NCBI GenBank assembly: GCA_963625655.1 | Contig: CAVFTS010000013.1 | Span: 1-44,703, forward strand | Direction of reading: 5' to 3' | Source: F23-B02 sp963625655 | Lineage (GTDB): Bacteria; Bacillota; Clostridia; Oscillospirales; Oscillospiraceae | DNA length: 44,703 nt | Part shown: positions 1 to 7,748 of the stretch, in pieces | How positions within the stretch are numbered: position 1 is the first letter of the stretch | Layout of the letters: every line of letters begins with the position of its first letter | Position numbers and translations under genes: made by a program | Notes under the pieces: generated by a model | The model's input: only the letters and a program-made list of their open reading frames with translations | Databases searched by the model: none | What the model was told of the DNA's origin: nothing

Positions 1-11
1 TATAGCCATCA

Positions 12-118
12 AAAACGCCTGAGTTATGTGAAAATTTGTTTCACATAACTCAGGCTTTTTGACGAGCGTAGCGAGGTTTTTCGTGAAGCAACGCTTCACA
101 AAAAACGTGGCGTGTTTT
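12..118 (+). repeat. Dispersed two-hairpin repeat, copy 1
   Basis: This element shares its layout and about two dozen invariant bases with 24049-24152. In order it has a long hairpin (17-33 pairing with 39-55), a T5 tract, a linker reading GACGAGCG-T-AGCGAG, and a second hairpin with T-rich and A-rich flanks (77-89 with 93-105), then GTGGCGTG. The loop-proximal half of the first stem differs between the copies but stays self-complementary in each. It could be a mobile or repeatedly copied terminator-like element; two copies are too few to define a family. Confidence 0.6.
17..60 (+). terminator. Strong intrinsic terminator (first hairpin of the repeat)
   Basis: A perfect 17-bp stem (17-33 with 39-55) with a 5-nt loop is followed by five T on the plus strand. 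The minus strand also has five U after the hairpin, from A11-A15. It may end a plus-strand gene lying left of the window. Confidence 0.7.
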
Positions 119-120
119 GA

Positions 121-157
121 AGCGTGCAAAAAAGTCGCATGACTTTTTTGACACGCT
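121..157. terminator. Bidirectional terminator downstream of the DUF1846 gene
   Basis: A 9-bp inner stem of A6GTC and GACT6 (128-136 with 141-149) is capped by GCAT and enclosed by AGCGTG/CACGCT (121-126 with 152-157). The T6 run within the stem can serve as the U tract on either strand. It lies 38 nt beyond the stop codon of the minus-strand gene at 195. Confidence 0.6.
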
Positions 158-160
158 GAA

Positions 161-180
161 GAGGCATCGTTTGATGCCTC
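161..180. terminator. Hairpin just after the DUF1846 stop codon
   Basis: An 8-bp perfect stem (161-168 with 173-180) with a GTTT loop. On the minus strand no U tract follows, so alone it would be a weak terminator; it may instead protect the 3' end of the transcript. Confidence 0.35.
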
Positions 181-194
181 TTTCCTCTTGATTT

Positions 195-1679
195 TCACTT
201 TGCGTGGTAGAGCTTTTTTGCCTGATACTTCGGCTCGTAGGTGATATTTACGCCGAGCTTTTGAAACAGGTTCTCGTCCACCCTCGACAGGATGACCGTC
301 GAGTGTGCCTCGCAGCCGCGGAGCTTGCCGAGCTGATCGGTCGCCAGCTCCGCAAGCGGATTCGTGACGGCGCAGATCGCCAGTGCGATAAGCAGCTCGT
401 CGGTGTGCAGCCTCGGATTGTGGTTGCCGAGATGCTCGACCTTGAGGTGCTGTATGGGCTCGATGACGCTGGGAGCGATGAGCAGCAGCTCCTTGTTGAT
501 GCCCGCAAGCTTCTTGAGCGAATTCATCAGGCAGGCGGAGCTTGCGCCGAGCAGGGAGCTGGTCTTGCCCGTAACTATGCTGCCGTCCGGCAGCTCAAGC
601 GCCACGGCGGGAGCGCCCGTTTCCTTAGCTCTTGCGTTTGCCGCTGCGACCACGGGTCGGTCGGCGGAGGAAATGTCATGCGAATTCATTATAAGCTCGA
701 TCTTGCGCAGCTCTTCGGGAGAGCCGAGACCCTGACGCAGGGCACAGGCGGCGGCATAGTAGCGGCGGATGATCTCCTGACGGGACGCCTCCTTGCAGAC
801 GTCGTCGTCATTGATGCAGAAGCCTGCCATGTTGACGCCCATGTCCGTGGGGCTTTTGTAGGCGCTCTCACCGTAGATCCTTGTCAGAATGGCATTGAGC
901 ACCGGGAATATCTCCACGTCACGGTTGTAGTTGACGGTGGTGACGCCGTAGGCTTCGAGGTGGAAGGGGTCTATCATGTTCACGTCGTCGAGGTCTGCGG
1001 TCGCCGCCTCGTATGCGAGGTTCACGGGGTGCTTGAGCGAAAGATTCCAAATGGGGAAGGTCTCAAACTTCGCATAGCCCGCATCGATGCCCCGCTCATG
1101 CTCATGGTAGAGCTGGCTTAAACAGGTCGCCATCTTGCCGCTGCCGGGGCCGGGTGCGGTCACGACAACGAGGCTGCGCTCGGTCTCAATGTAATCGTTT
1201 TTGCCGAAGCCGTCCTCGGAGACGATGAGCTTCACGTTGGAGGGGTAGTCGGGAATTATGTAGTGGCGGTAGACTCTCACGCCGAGCGACTCAAGGCGCT
1301 TTTGGAATTTCTCCGCCGCAGGCTGACTGCGGTAGTGCGTGATGACAACGCTGCCGACGTACAGTCCGATGCCCCGGAACGCGTCGATAAGCCGCAGCGT
1401 GTCCTCGTCGTAGGTGATGCCGAGGTCGCCCCGACGCTTGCTGCGCTCGATGTCGTCCGCCGAGATGGCGATGACGATCTCCGCCTCGTCCTTCATCTTG
1501 AGCAGCATTTTTACCTTGCTGTCCGGCTCAAATCCCGGAAGCACCCTCGACGCATGGTAATCGTCGAACAGCTTGCCGCCGAATTCGAGGTACAGCTTGC
1601 CGCCGAACTTTCTAATCCTGTCCCTGATGTTCTGGGACTGCATCTGCATATATTTTGCGTTGTCAAACCCGATCTTCAC
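195..1679 (-). CDS. DUF1846 family protein
   Basis: This 494-aa protein matches the DUF1846 family along its whole length, beginning with the characteristic MKIGFDNAKY and the FGGKLF segment near residues 33-38. The family is common in Clostridia and Lactobacillales and has no established function. A glycine-rich stretch at residues 175-182 (APGPGSGK) resembles a P-loop, but I see no partner Walker B motif, so nucleotide binding is inference. The start is a GTG at 1677-1679, with GGAGGGG about 9 nt upstream. Its promoter sits inside the terminator hairpin of the upstream gene (1720-1748), so it is probably its own transcription unit. No signal peptide or membrane segment is visible, which suggests a cytosolic protein. 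Confidence 0.9.
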   Translation of the reverse strand: MKIGFDNAKYMQMQSQNIRDRIRKFGGKLYLEFGGKLFDDYHASRVLPGFEPDSKVKMLLKMKDEAEIVIAISADDIERSKRRGDLGITYDEDTLRLIDAFRGIGLYVGSVVITHYRSQPAAEKFQKRLESLGVRVYRHYIIPDYPSNVKLIVSEDGFGKNDYIETERSLVVVTAPGPGSGKMATCLSQLYHEHERGIDAGYAKFETFPIWNLSLKHPVNLAYEAATADLDDVNMIDPFHLEAYGVTTVNYNRDVEIFPVLNAILTRIYGESAYKSPTDMGVNMAGFCINDDDVCKEASRQEIIRRYYAAACALRQGLGSPEELRKIELIMNSHDISSADRPVVAAANARAKETGAPAVALELPDGSIVTGKTSSLLGASSACLMNSLKKLAGINKELLLIAPSVIEPIQHLKVEHLGNHNPRLHTDELLIALAICAVTNPLAELATDQLGKLRGCEAHSTVILSRVDENLFQKLGVNITYEPKYQAKKLYHAK

Positions 1680-1719
1680 CTTAAAAGCCCCTCCAAAAAT
1701 TCAATAAATACAAATAAAA

Positions 1720-1748
1720 ATTTTACCCCATCGACCCTTTTTCGTCAA
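1720..1748 (-). promoter_or_regulatory. Sigma-A type promoter for the DUF1846 gene
   Basis: On the minus strand, TTGACG (1743-1748) is followed after 17 nt by TAAAAT (1720-1725). The -35 lies in the loop and the -10 just beyond the stem of the terminator at 1725-1761, so terminator and promoter share bases. Confidence 0.65.
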
Positions 1749-1761
1749 GAGCCGACGGGGT
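1725..1761 (-). terminator. Terminator of the DUF362 gene
   Basis: An 11-bp stem with two G-T wobbles (1725-1735 with 1751-1761). On the minus strand it is followed by TAAAATTTTTA. It lies 16 nt after the DUF362 stop codon. Confidence 0.6.
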
Positions 1762-1777
1762 TTTTGTTTCGTTCAAA

Positions 1778-2896
1778 TCAGATTTTTACAAGCTCGTAGC
1801 TTCTCGTGCCGAGTCCTATCTCCTCTGCGTGACGCAGACAGCTCTCCCAATCGGTGTCGGGGTGGGTCATGTGGAAATGCTCGTGCTTTTCAAACTCAAG
1901 CCCCTTTGCGATGTTGTCGGCAAGCACGCTGCCCTGCATGACGGGCTGCCTGTTGCACAGGTCGGCGCACGCCTGATCCAGCGCCACGGGGTCAAACGAC
2001 GCCAGCATACCCACGTTCGGGATGATGGGGATGTCGTTTTCCGAGTGGCAGTCGCAGTTGGGCGAAACGTCGCAGATAAGCGAGATGTGGAAGCACGGAC
2101 GGCCCTTGCACACGGCGTAGGCGTACTCCGCCATTCTGTAATTGAGCTTCTGCACGGAGTCGCTGAACGTTGCGGCGATGGCGTCCTTCGGGCAGACGGC
2201 GAGGCATCTGCCGCAGCCGACGCACCTGTCGTGGTCGATGTGCGCCTTGCCGTCGGTGATGACGGGTGCGCCGTGGGCGCAGATACGTCCGCAGGAGCCG
2301 CAGCCGATACATTTCTTCTGCTTTACCTGCGGCTTGCCGTCGCAGTGCTGCTCCATCTTGCCCGCACGGGAGCCGCAGCCCATACCGATGTTCTTTATCG
2401 AACCGCCGAAGCCCGCAGATTCGTGTCCCTTAAAATGCGTCAGCGAAATGAACACGTCCGCATCCATGACGGCGGCGCCGATCTTCGCCTCCTTAACGTA
2501 CTCACAGTTTATGGGGACGAGGGTCTCGTTCGTACCCTTAAGTCCGTCGGCGATTATGACGTTGCAGCCGACCTGCATGGGCGAAAAGCCGTTCATGTAC
2601 GCCGTATCCATGTGGTCGAGGGCGTTCTTGCGGCTTCCGACGTACAGCGTGTTGCAGTCGGTGAGGAAGGGTCTGCCGGACAGCTCCTTGACGTAATCCG
2701 CAACGACCCTTGCGTAATTGGGACGCAGGAAGGCAAGATTGCCGTACTCGCCGAAGTGCATTTTTATCGCCGTAAACTTGTCCTCAAAGTCGATGCTCTC
2801 AAAGCCCGCCTGCTTCATAAGACGGTGCAGCTTCTTCAAAAGATTCTCGTGCATACTCGTTTTGAAGTCGGTGAAATAGACCTTTGACGTTTCCAT
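1778..2896 (-). CDS. DUF362 protein with two 4Fe-4S clusters
   Basis: This 372-aa protein combines a DUF362 domain (about residues 1-190 and 250-340) with an inserted bacterial ferredoxin domain. The two 4Fe-4S sites are plain: C196, C199, C202, C206 and C225, C228, C231, C235, the latter followed by the usual Pro. Proteins of this class are common in anaerobes and are presumed to be electron-transfer or redox-active, but their partner is generally unknown. The start ATG at 2896 has AAGGAGA 9 nt upstream and its own promoter (2930-2959). It is divergent from the large Fe-S oxidoreductase at 3072, so the two may share physiology; that link is only positional. No signal peptide is visible. Confidence 0.88.
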   Translation of the reverse strand: METSKVYFTDFKTSMHENLLKKLHRLMKQAGFESIDFEDKFTAIKMHFGEYGNLAFLRPNYARVVADYVKELSGRPFLTDCNTLYVGSRKNALDHMDTAYMNGFSPMQVGCNVIIADGLKGTNETLVPINCEYVKEAKIGAAVMDADVFISLTHFKGHESAGFGGSIKNIGMGCGSRAGKMEQHCDGKPQVKQKKCIGCGSCGRICAHGAPVITDGKAHIDHDRCVGCGRCLAVCPKDAIAATFSDSVQKLNYRMAEYAYAVCKGRPCFHISLICDVSPNCDCHSENDIPIIPNVGMLASFDPVALDQACADLCNRQPVMQGSVLADNIAKGLEFEKHEHFHMTHPDTDWESCLRHAEEIGLGTRSYELVKI

Positions 2897-2929
2897 AGAC
2901 AGCTCTCCTTATACTTGGTTATCGATTTT

Positions 2930-2959
2930 ATTATAAGCCGCATTTTCCCTTGTTTGCAA
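2930..2959 (-). promoter_or_regulatory. Promoter of the DUF362 gene
   Basis: Minus-strand TTGCAA (2954-2959), an 18-nt spacer and a consensus TATAAT (2930-2935), about 34 nt before the start codon. Confidence 0.65.
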
Positions 2960-2983
2960 GTATGTTTTTACGTTATTGTTTAT

Positions 2984-3013
2984 TTGACAAAGCGTACGGT
3001 AATATGATATAAG
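2984..3013 (+). promoter_or_regulatory. Promoter of the oxidoreductase-hypA operon
   Basis: A consensus -35 TTGACA (2984-2989), 18 nt, then an extended -10 TGA-TATAAG (3005-3013). It runs divergently from the DUF362 promoter with only 24 bp between the two -35 boxes, so one regulator bound here could affect both. Confidence 0.75.
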
Positions 3014-3071
3014 TATATTGTTAAAGAGGGAACAAAGTAAAAACGAAATTAAACGAAAAGGGAGATTTAAC

Positions 3072-5729
3072 ATGGCACACAGACCGAATATTCTCAAGCT
3101 GGCGACCAAGATCAGTCTTGAGAGTCTCACCTACACCGGCATCACCTACAAAGACCCGGAGTACAGGATCCTTGAGCCTATCGTTGACGACGATATGTGC
3201 GAGGTCATGCTCCACATGCGCCTTGAGGCAAACCGCACCGTAGAGGATCTTGCAAAGCGCTGCCGCAAGCCCGAGGACTTCGTTGCGGAGCAGGTGGCAA
3301 AGCTCGTCAAAGCGGGAGTTATCCGTGCAAGAGAGGTCGACGGCAAGACCTGCTACTACTACCCCATTTGGGTTCCCGGCATCATGGAAGGCATCCTCGG
3401 CATGAAGGAGCAGTGCGAGAAGTACCCCGACCTCGGCGCCTGCTTCGAAGAATACACCCGCAGGAGAGTCGCAATGCTTGCGCCCGTGCTTCAGAACGGC
3501 AAGCGGGGCATGATGTTCATGCGTGTTATGCCCGTCATGAGCGCAATCGAGAACAATTCCAGAACCGCTTCCTACGATGAGCTTTGCACTCTCATCGAGA
3601 ACGCAACCGCCATTTCCGTCGGTCCGTGCTCCTGCCGCCGCAGCCGCAGGCTCATCGGCGAGGGCTGCGGTCACCTTGAGGACGATATGTGTATGTACCT
3701 CAACGACAACGCCCTTAATTTCTCCGCAAACGGCGAGCATCGTCTCATCACAAAGGAAGAAGCTTATGAAATACTCAAGCGTGCCGAGGATAACGGTCTT
3801 GTTCACGAGATAAACCAGACCCCCGGCTTCGAGGAGACCACCGCCATCTGCAACTGCTGCGGCTGCTCCTGCTACGCTCTGCGTATTGCCGAGCTGTTCA
3901 ATTCCTCCGGAGCCATTCGCTCCAACTTCGTGGCTCGCATAAACAAGGACAAGTGCGTCGCCTGCGGTCAGTGTGTCGAGAACTGCCAGACCAACGCTCT
4001 CAAGCTCGGTCAGAAGTGCAGCACGGTCGACCCCCACGTCTCCGACGCTTACAAATCCGACCGTGAGATCCCTTGGGACGCAAAGAGCTACAACGTCTCC
4101 TACCGCACCACGAGAAGTGACGTCATGGAGAGCGGCACCGCTCCCTGCAAGGCATTCTGCCCGGCACACGTTCCCGTTCAGGGCTACATAAAGCTCGCAG
4201 GCGAAGGCCGCTACAGCGAAGCTCTTGAGCTTATAAAGAAGGAAAATCCCTTCCCCGCAGTCTGCGGCCGTATCTGCAACAAGCCCTGCGAAGCCGCCTG
4301 CACCAGAAAGAACATCGACTCCGCCGTCGCCATCGACGACATCAAGAAGTTTATCGCCGAAAAGGATCTTGACGCCAAGACCCGTTTCGTTCCCAAGATG
4401 CTCAACACCCGCAACATCCCCTACACCGAGAAGATCGCAGTCATCGGCGCAGGCCCCTCCGGTCTGAGCTGTGCGTACTACCTCGCCGTCAAGGGCTACC
4501 CCGTCACCGTGTTCGAGAAGGAAAAGGAGCCGGGCGGTATGCTCACTCTCGGCATCCCCTCCTTCCGTCTCGACAAGAAGGTCATCGGCGCCGAGATCGA
4601 CGTTCTGCGTGAGATGGGCGTTGAATTCAAGTGCGGCGTTGAGGTCGGCAAGGATATGAGCCTTGACGATCTGCGCAGGGACGGCTACAAGGCGTTCTAC
4701 CTCGCCATCGGCGCATCCGCCGGCAAGGGCGTCGGCTGCCCCGGTCAGGAGAAGTCCGGCGTTATGACCGGTATCGACTTCCTGCGTGAGGTGAACCTCG
4801 GCGGCAAGCCCGTCATCGGCAAGAGCGTTGCGGTCATCGGCGGCGGCAACGTTGCCATCGACGTCGCCCGTGCCGCAGTCCGCCTCGGCGCAAAGACCAC
4901 CGTTATCTACCGCCGTGACGAGGCTTCCATGCCCGCCGACCCCGAAGAGGTTGAGGAGGCAAGAGCCGAGGGCGTGAAGTTCCGCTTCCTCGCCGCTCCC
5001 GCAGAGATCGTCGGCGAAGGCAAGGCGGAGGAGCTGAAGCTTGAGGTCATGGAGCTGTCCGACGGCAAGCCCGTTGGCACCGGAAGCTTCGAGACCATGC
5101 CCGTTACCGCCGTCATTTCCGCAGTCGGTCAGGCAATCGAGATGGGCGGCATCTCCGGCATCGAGACCGGCAGCAAGGGTACCGTCGTCGTTGACAAGTA
5201 CCTGCGCACCAACTGCCCCGACGTGTTCGCAGGCGGCGACCTCGTGACCGGACCCAAGTTCGCTATCGACGCCATCGCACAGGGCAAGGAAGCAAGCATT
5301 TCCATCCACCGCTATGTACACCCCGGTCAGACCCAGTACAACGGCCGTGACAACAGAGACTACAAGGCGCTCGACACCTCCACCGTCGCCGTTTCCATCG
5401 GCGGCTTTGACACCGCACCCCGCCAGAAGGCAAGCGGCGGCAGCGCCAAGGAAGCGAAGAAGACCTTCGAGGATCTCAGAGGCGTTCTCACCGAGGAGCA
5501 GATCCGCAAGGAAGCCGCCCGCTGCCTCGGCTGCGGCTGCGTCGTCATCGACGAGGACCTCTGCGTCGGCTGCGGCATCTGCACCACCAAGTGCAAGTTC
5601 GACGCCATCAGTCTCGAAAAGACGCTTGACAACTGCGGCACCGAGTACTTTAAGACCCTCCTTGTTGCGATGGGCAACGCTCCCGCTGCGGCGGCACGTC
5701 TCGTCAACAAGAAGATTCTCAAGAAGTAA
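3072..5729 (+). CDS. Multidomain Fe-S and FAD/NAD(P)H oxidoreductase, GltD-like
   Basis: The 885-aa protein has five recognisable parts. Residues 1-110 look like a winged-helix-type domain. A Cys-rich region contains CSCRR near 185 and CNCCGCSC near 260-268. A 4Fe-4S ferredoxin motif CVACGQC begins near 296. Residues 350-800 resemble the glutamate synthase small subunit (GltD): a Cys-rich N-terminal cluster, FAD motif GAGPSG near 459-464, NAD(P)H motif GGGNVA near 590, and a second FAD motif ending in AGGD near 721. The C terminus has another CLGCGC/CVGCGIC ferredoxin region from about 818. Such proteins move electrons between NAD(P)H and a ferredoxin-like or partner centre; the substrate here is unknown. 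ATG 3072 was chosen over upstream in-frame codons because GGGAG lies 8 nt before it. hypA follows after 3 nt. Confidence 0.9.
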   Translation: MAHRPNILKLATKISLESLTYTGITYKDPEYRILEPIVDDDMCEVMLHMRLEANRTVEDLAKRCRKPEDFVAEQVAKLVKAGVIRAREVDGKTCYYYPIWVPGIMEGILGMKEQCEKYPDLGACFEEYTRRRVAMLAPVLQNGKRGMMFMRVMPVMSAIENNSRTASYDELCTLIENATAISVGPCSCRRSRRLIGEGCGHLEDDMCMYLNDNALNFSANGEHRLITKEEAYEILKRAEDNGLVHEINQTPGFEETTAICNCCGCSCYALRIAELFNSSGAIRSNFVARINKDKCVACGQCVENCQTNALKLGQKCSTVDPHVSDAYKSDREIPWDAKSYNVSYRTTRSDVMESGTAPCKAFCPAHVPVQGYIKLAGEGRYSEALELIKKENPFPAVCGRICNKPCEAACTRKNIDSAVAIDDIKKFIAEKDLDAKTRFVPKMLNTRNIPYTEKIAVIGAGPSGLSCAYYLAVKGYPVTVFEKEKEPGGMLTLGIPSFRLDKKVIGAEIDVLREMGVEFKCGVEVGKDMSLDDLRRDGYKAFYLAIGASAGKGVGCPGQEKSGVMTGIDFLREVNLGGKPVIGKSVAVIGGGNVAIDVARAAVRLGAKTTVIYRRDEASMPADPEEVEEARAEGVKFRFLAAPAEIVGEGKAEELKLEVMELSDGKPVGTGSFETMPVTAVISAVGQAIEMGGISGIETGSKGTVVVDKYLRTNCPDVFAGGDLVTGPKFAIDAIAQGKEASISIHRYVHPGQTQYNGRDNRDYKALDTSTVAVSIGGFDTAPRQKASGGSAKEAKKTFEDLRGVLTEEQIRKEAARCLGCGCVVIDEDLCVGCGICTTKCKFDAISLEKTLDNCGTEYFKTLLVAMGNAPAAAARLVNKKILKK

Positions 5730-5732
5730 GCC

Positions 5733-6086
5733 ATGCACGAGATCGGAGTCGTAAAGCAGGTCGTCCGCACGGTGGAGGACTTTGCGAAGGAAAACGGTAT
5801 CGACAGGATCGAGGAGATCGTGCTTGACATCGGCGAGCTGTCGCTCGTCATCCCCAAGTACGTCGAGGAGATCTACCCCATCGCAACGAAGGGGACGATA
5901 CTTGACGGCGTGAAGCTCATCATGAACGTCGTCCCCGGTCTTGCCGAGTGCGACGAGTGCGACGAGATATTCAACGTCATAGAGCATGAGGGCTATTGCC
6001 CGAACTGCGGCAGCTTTGAAAAGACCGTCCTCTCAGGCCGTGATTTCAGCATCCGGGAGCTTCACCTCCCCGAACCGCAGGAGTAA
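5733..6086 (+). CDS. HypA-like nickel metallochaperone
   Basis: This 117-aa protein matches HypA/HybF, the chaperone that carries nickel to [NiFe] hydrogenase and sometimes urease. The nickel-binding N-terminal MHE with His2 is present, as is the zinc site C73-x2-C76 and C89-x2-C92. Length is normal for HypA (about 113-117 aa). It starts 3 nt after the oxidoreductase stop codon with only a weak ribosome binding site, so translational coupling is likely. No hypB-F or hydrogenase gene is in the window. Either those genes are elsewhere or this copy serves another enzyme, perhaps the oxidoreductase it is coupled to. The family call is secure; the client is not. Confidence 0.88.
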   Translation: MHEIGVVKQVVRTVEDFAKENGIDRIEEIVLDIGELSLVIPKYVEEIYPIATKGTILDGVKLIMNVVPGLAECDECDEIFNVIEHEGYCPNCGSFEKTVLSGRDFSIRELHLPEPQE

Positions 6087-6095
6087 ATAAACATG

Positions 6096-6126
6096 AAAAA
6101 GCAGGAAGCATCGCTTCCTGCTTTTT
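6096..6126. terminator. Bidirectional terminator between convergent genes
   Basis: A perfect 14-bp stem (6096-6109 with 6113-6126), A5GCAGGAAGC against its complement, with a 3-nt loop. T5 and A5 at the ends make it work for hypA on the plus strand and the small gene at 6144 on the minus strand. Confidence 0.9.
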
Positions 6127-6143
6127 CGTATATTGTTGGGAAG

Positions 6144-6500
6144 TTATTTGCGCTCTAAGGTAAATTCAGCTTCTTCCCCTCCATAAGATATCTTCAACGT
6201 CATGGTGTCACCTTTTATTTCACATTCAGCAACTCTTCCGTTTAAGACAAGCTCGTCTTCCTCGTAGGTATAGTCAACCGTTTCACCTAAAAAAGTTGCG
6301 GTACCGTCGTCACGGAAAACAAATGTATATTCCTCCACATCAAAATCATCATAATCCGAAACATATTCTTTTCTTCCGTCCATTTCCACGGATACGATCT
6401 CCCACTCGCCCACGATGCCTTTGCTGCCGAAGGGGTCAAATATCAGGATCAGCGCAACCACTACCACTATGGCCAATATGATTTTTGTGCTTTTGCTCAT
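6144..6500 (-). CDS. Small membrane-anchored protein, lipocalin-like outer domain
   Basis: This 118-aa protein has an N-terminal hydrophobic helix (about residues 6-22, rich in I, V, L) after three Lys/Ser residues and no lipobox Cys, so it is probably a signal anchor with the rest outside the cell. The remainder is acidic and beta-strand-like (GIVGEWEI, TFVFRDDGTATF, YEEDELVLNG, MTLKISYGG), a pattern like the DUF5640/lipocalin-like domains common in Clostridia. The function is unknown. The start MSKSTK (ATG 6498-6500) is preferred over an ATG 24 nt upstream because AAAGGAG lies between them at the right distance. It is a single gene with a terminator shared with hypA. Confidence 0.7.
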   Translation of the reverse strand: MSKSTKIILAIVVVVALILIFDPFGSKGIVGEWEIVSVEMDGRKEYVSDYDDFDVEEYTFVFRDDGTATFLGETVDYTYEEDELVLNGRVAECEIKGDTMTLKISYGGEEAEFTLERK

Positions 6501-6541
6501 TTCTTTTCTCCTTTGTTTAATCATCTCTAAAACGCTTATTT

Positions 6542-6554
6542 GGCTAAATTAGCC
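6542..6554. promoter_or_regulatory. Small palindrome between the divergent 6144 and 6669 genes
   Basis: The sequence GGCTAAATTAGCC is a perfect 6-bp inverted repeat around a central A. It lies 42 nt upstream of the minus-strand gene and 115 nt upstream of an XRE-type regulator, so it could be an operator. No second copy was found in the window, which keeps this speculative. Confidence 0.25.
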
Positions 6555-6668
6555 CATTCAAAAATTAAAATAACATATTTTAGAGTGCTATTCAAGAAGA
6601 AAAACATTTTTGCGTCGGATGTTTGATAATGTTCTTCCGTTATGCTCTCCATAAAAGGAGCTGATAAA

Positions 6669-7106
6669 ATGAACAACGCATTTGTGTGTGAGCGCATTAC
6701 GAGCCTTAGAATGAAGAAGGGCGTTTCCGAATATAAAATGAGCTACGACCTCGGTCACAGCCGGGGCTATATCAACAACATCTCCTCAGGCAAGAGCCTG
6801 CCCTCGCTGACGGAGCTTTTTGCCGTCTGCGACTACTTCGGCATAACGCCCGCCGAGTTTTTCGGCGAGGGCGTTGAGGACCCGAAGCTCAGCCGTGAGC
6901 TATCCGAGCTTGTGTCGCAGCTTAGCTGCGAGGATCAGCTTCTCATAAAAAGTCTTGCCGAAAGGCTGCTGCAAAAACAAAAAAGTACGGAGAGGAAAAA
7001 CCTCTCCGTACTTTTTTGTCATTCATCTTATGAAATTCGTTGCTATGCGCTTTTCCCGTTCGGGGAGCGGCAGTCCCGCATTGCGCCCCGCTTCGATGGA
7101 TTTTAA
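6669..7106 (+). CDS. XRE-family helix-turn-helix regulator
   Basis: This 145-aa ORF has a Cro/C1-type HTH in residues 5-62 (ERITSLRMKKG, SYDLGHSRGYINNISSGKSLPS, FGITPAEFF), typical of small DNA-binding regulators. The start ATG 6669 has AGGAG 8 nt upstream. Residues from about 104 onward are encoded by a perfect terminator hairpin (6979-7017) and then by sequence antisense to the flavoprotein gene, ending at TAA 7104-7106. A transcript ending at the hairpin would therefore lack an in-frame stop codon. The last 42 residues are unlikely to be a conserved domain. Regulator identity is good; targets are unknown. The divergent membrane-protein gene is a candidate. Confidence 0.75.
   Translation: MNNAFVCERITSLRMKKGVSEYKMSYDLGHSRGYINNISSGKSLPSLTELFAVCDYFGITPAEFFGEGVEDPKLSRELSELVSQLSCEDQLLIKSLAERLLQKQKSTERKNLSVLFCHSSYEIRCYALFPFGERQSRIAPRFDGF
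6979..7017. terminator. Perfect 17-bp terminator inside the XRE reading frame
   Basis: Stem 6979-6995 pairs without mismatch to 7001-7017 around an A5 loop, with A6 on one side and T6 on the other. It serves the convergent flavoprotein gene (stop at 7023) and also cuts the XRE reading frame before its stop codon. Confidence 0.9.
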
Positions 7107-7637
7107 AAGCCACGCCATGTTGCGGCCGAGGGTACGCATCACCTGCATCCCCTCAAGGTCCTGCCGCACCTCGTCGGGCGTGTTGCCGTGAACCATGTTC
7201 CAGTAGCCGGAGGACACGACGGGCATCTGTGCGATCGTCATGTACTTGTTTAGCCCGTCCAGCGTTGCGGTCGCACCCGCACGGCGGCAGGATACGACGG
7301 CGGCGGCAGGCTTGAGCGTGTGATCCCCTGCCCAGAAGAACCTGTCCATAAACGACTTCATGTCGCCTGCGATACCGGCGTAATGCACGGGTGAGCCGAA
7401 CACATAGGCGTCGGCGGTCTCGGCCTTTTCAAGAGCCTCGTTCACCGCATCGTCGAAGATGCAGCGTCCCTGCCCCTCGCAGCCGCAGCAGCCGCTGCAG
7501 CCGGGGAGCGGTTCGACCCCGATGTGGAATATCTCGGTGTCGATGCCCTCGGCTCGGAGTGTTTTTTCCACCTCACAGAGAGCGGTGTAGGTGCAGCCCT
7601 CCCTGTCCGGGCTGCCGTTGATCAGCAAAACCTTCAT
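7023..7637 (-). CDS. Iron-sulfur flavoprotein, NADPH-dependent FMN reductase family
   Basis: This 204-aa protein has a flavodoxin-like fold: MKVLLINGSPDREG binds the FMN phosphate, and FGSPVHYAGIAGDMKSFMDR near residue 78 lines the flavin. Between them is a compact Cys motif C47-x2-C50-x2-C53-x5-C59, the arrangement found in archaeal and clostridial iron-sulfur flavoproteins, which would bind a 4Fe-4S cluster. Such proteins shuttle electrons from ferredoxin or NAD(P)H, often in oxidative stress; the acceptor here is unknown. ATG 7637 has AAAGGAGG 8 nt upstream and is preferred over two in-frame codons further up. The gene is monocistronic, between terminators at 6979 and 7695. Confidence 0.87.
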   Translation of the reverse strand: MKVLLINGSPDREGCTYTALCEVEKTLRAEGIDTEIFHIGVEPLPGCSGCCGCEGQGRCIFDDAVNEALEKAETADAYVFGSPVHYAGIAGDMKSFMDRFFWAGDHTLKPAAAVVSCRRAGATATLDGLNKYMTIAQMPVVSSGYWNMVHGNTPDEVRQDLEGMQVMRTLGRNMAWLLKSIEAGRNAGLPLPEREKRIATNFIR

Positions 7638-7694
7638 GGCGAAAACCTCCTTTTTGCTCATAATATCACAGCTTTCGCACCTGCGCAAGAAAAA

Positions 7695-7725
7695 CCCCTC
7701 GGCGGCACGATGTTCCGCCGAGGGG
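7695..7725 (-). terminator. Terminator of the NhaC-family transporter
   Basis: A perfect 11-bp GC-rich stem (7695-7705 with 7715-7725) with a 9-nt loop, followed on the minus strand by TTTTCTT. It lies 24 nt after the transporter stop codon. Confidence 0.9.
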
Positions 7726-7748
7726 TGGCATATATAACACGCTTTTCG

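Noticed and set aside
3021..5987. A 988-residue antisense reading frame opposite the oxidoreductase and hypA
   Set aside because: It is the complement of two clearly identified genes and shows no domain of its own; GC-rich codon use in the sense frame removes antisense stop codons.
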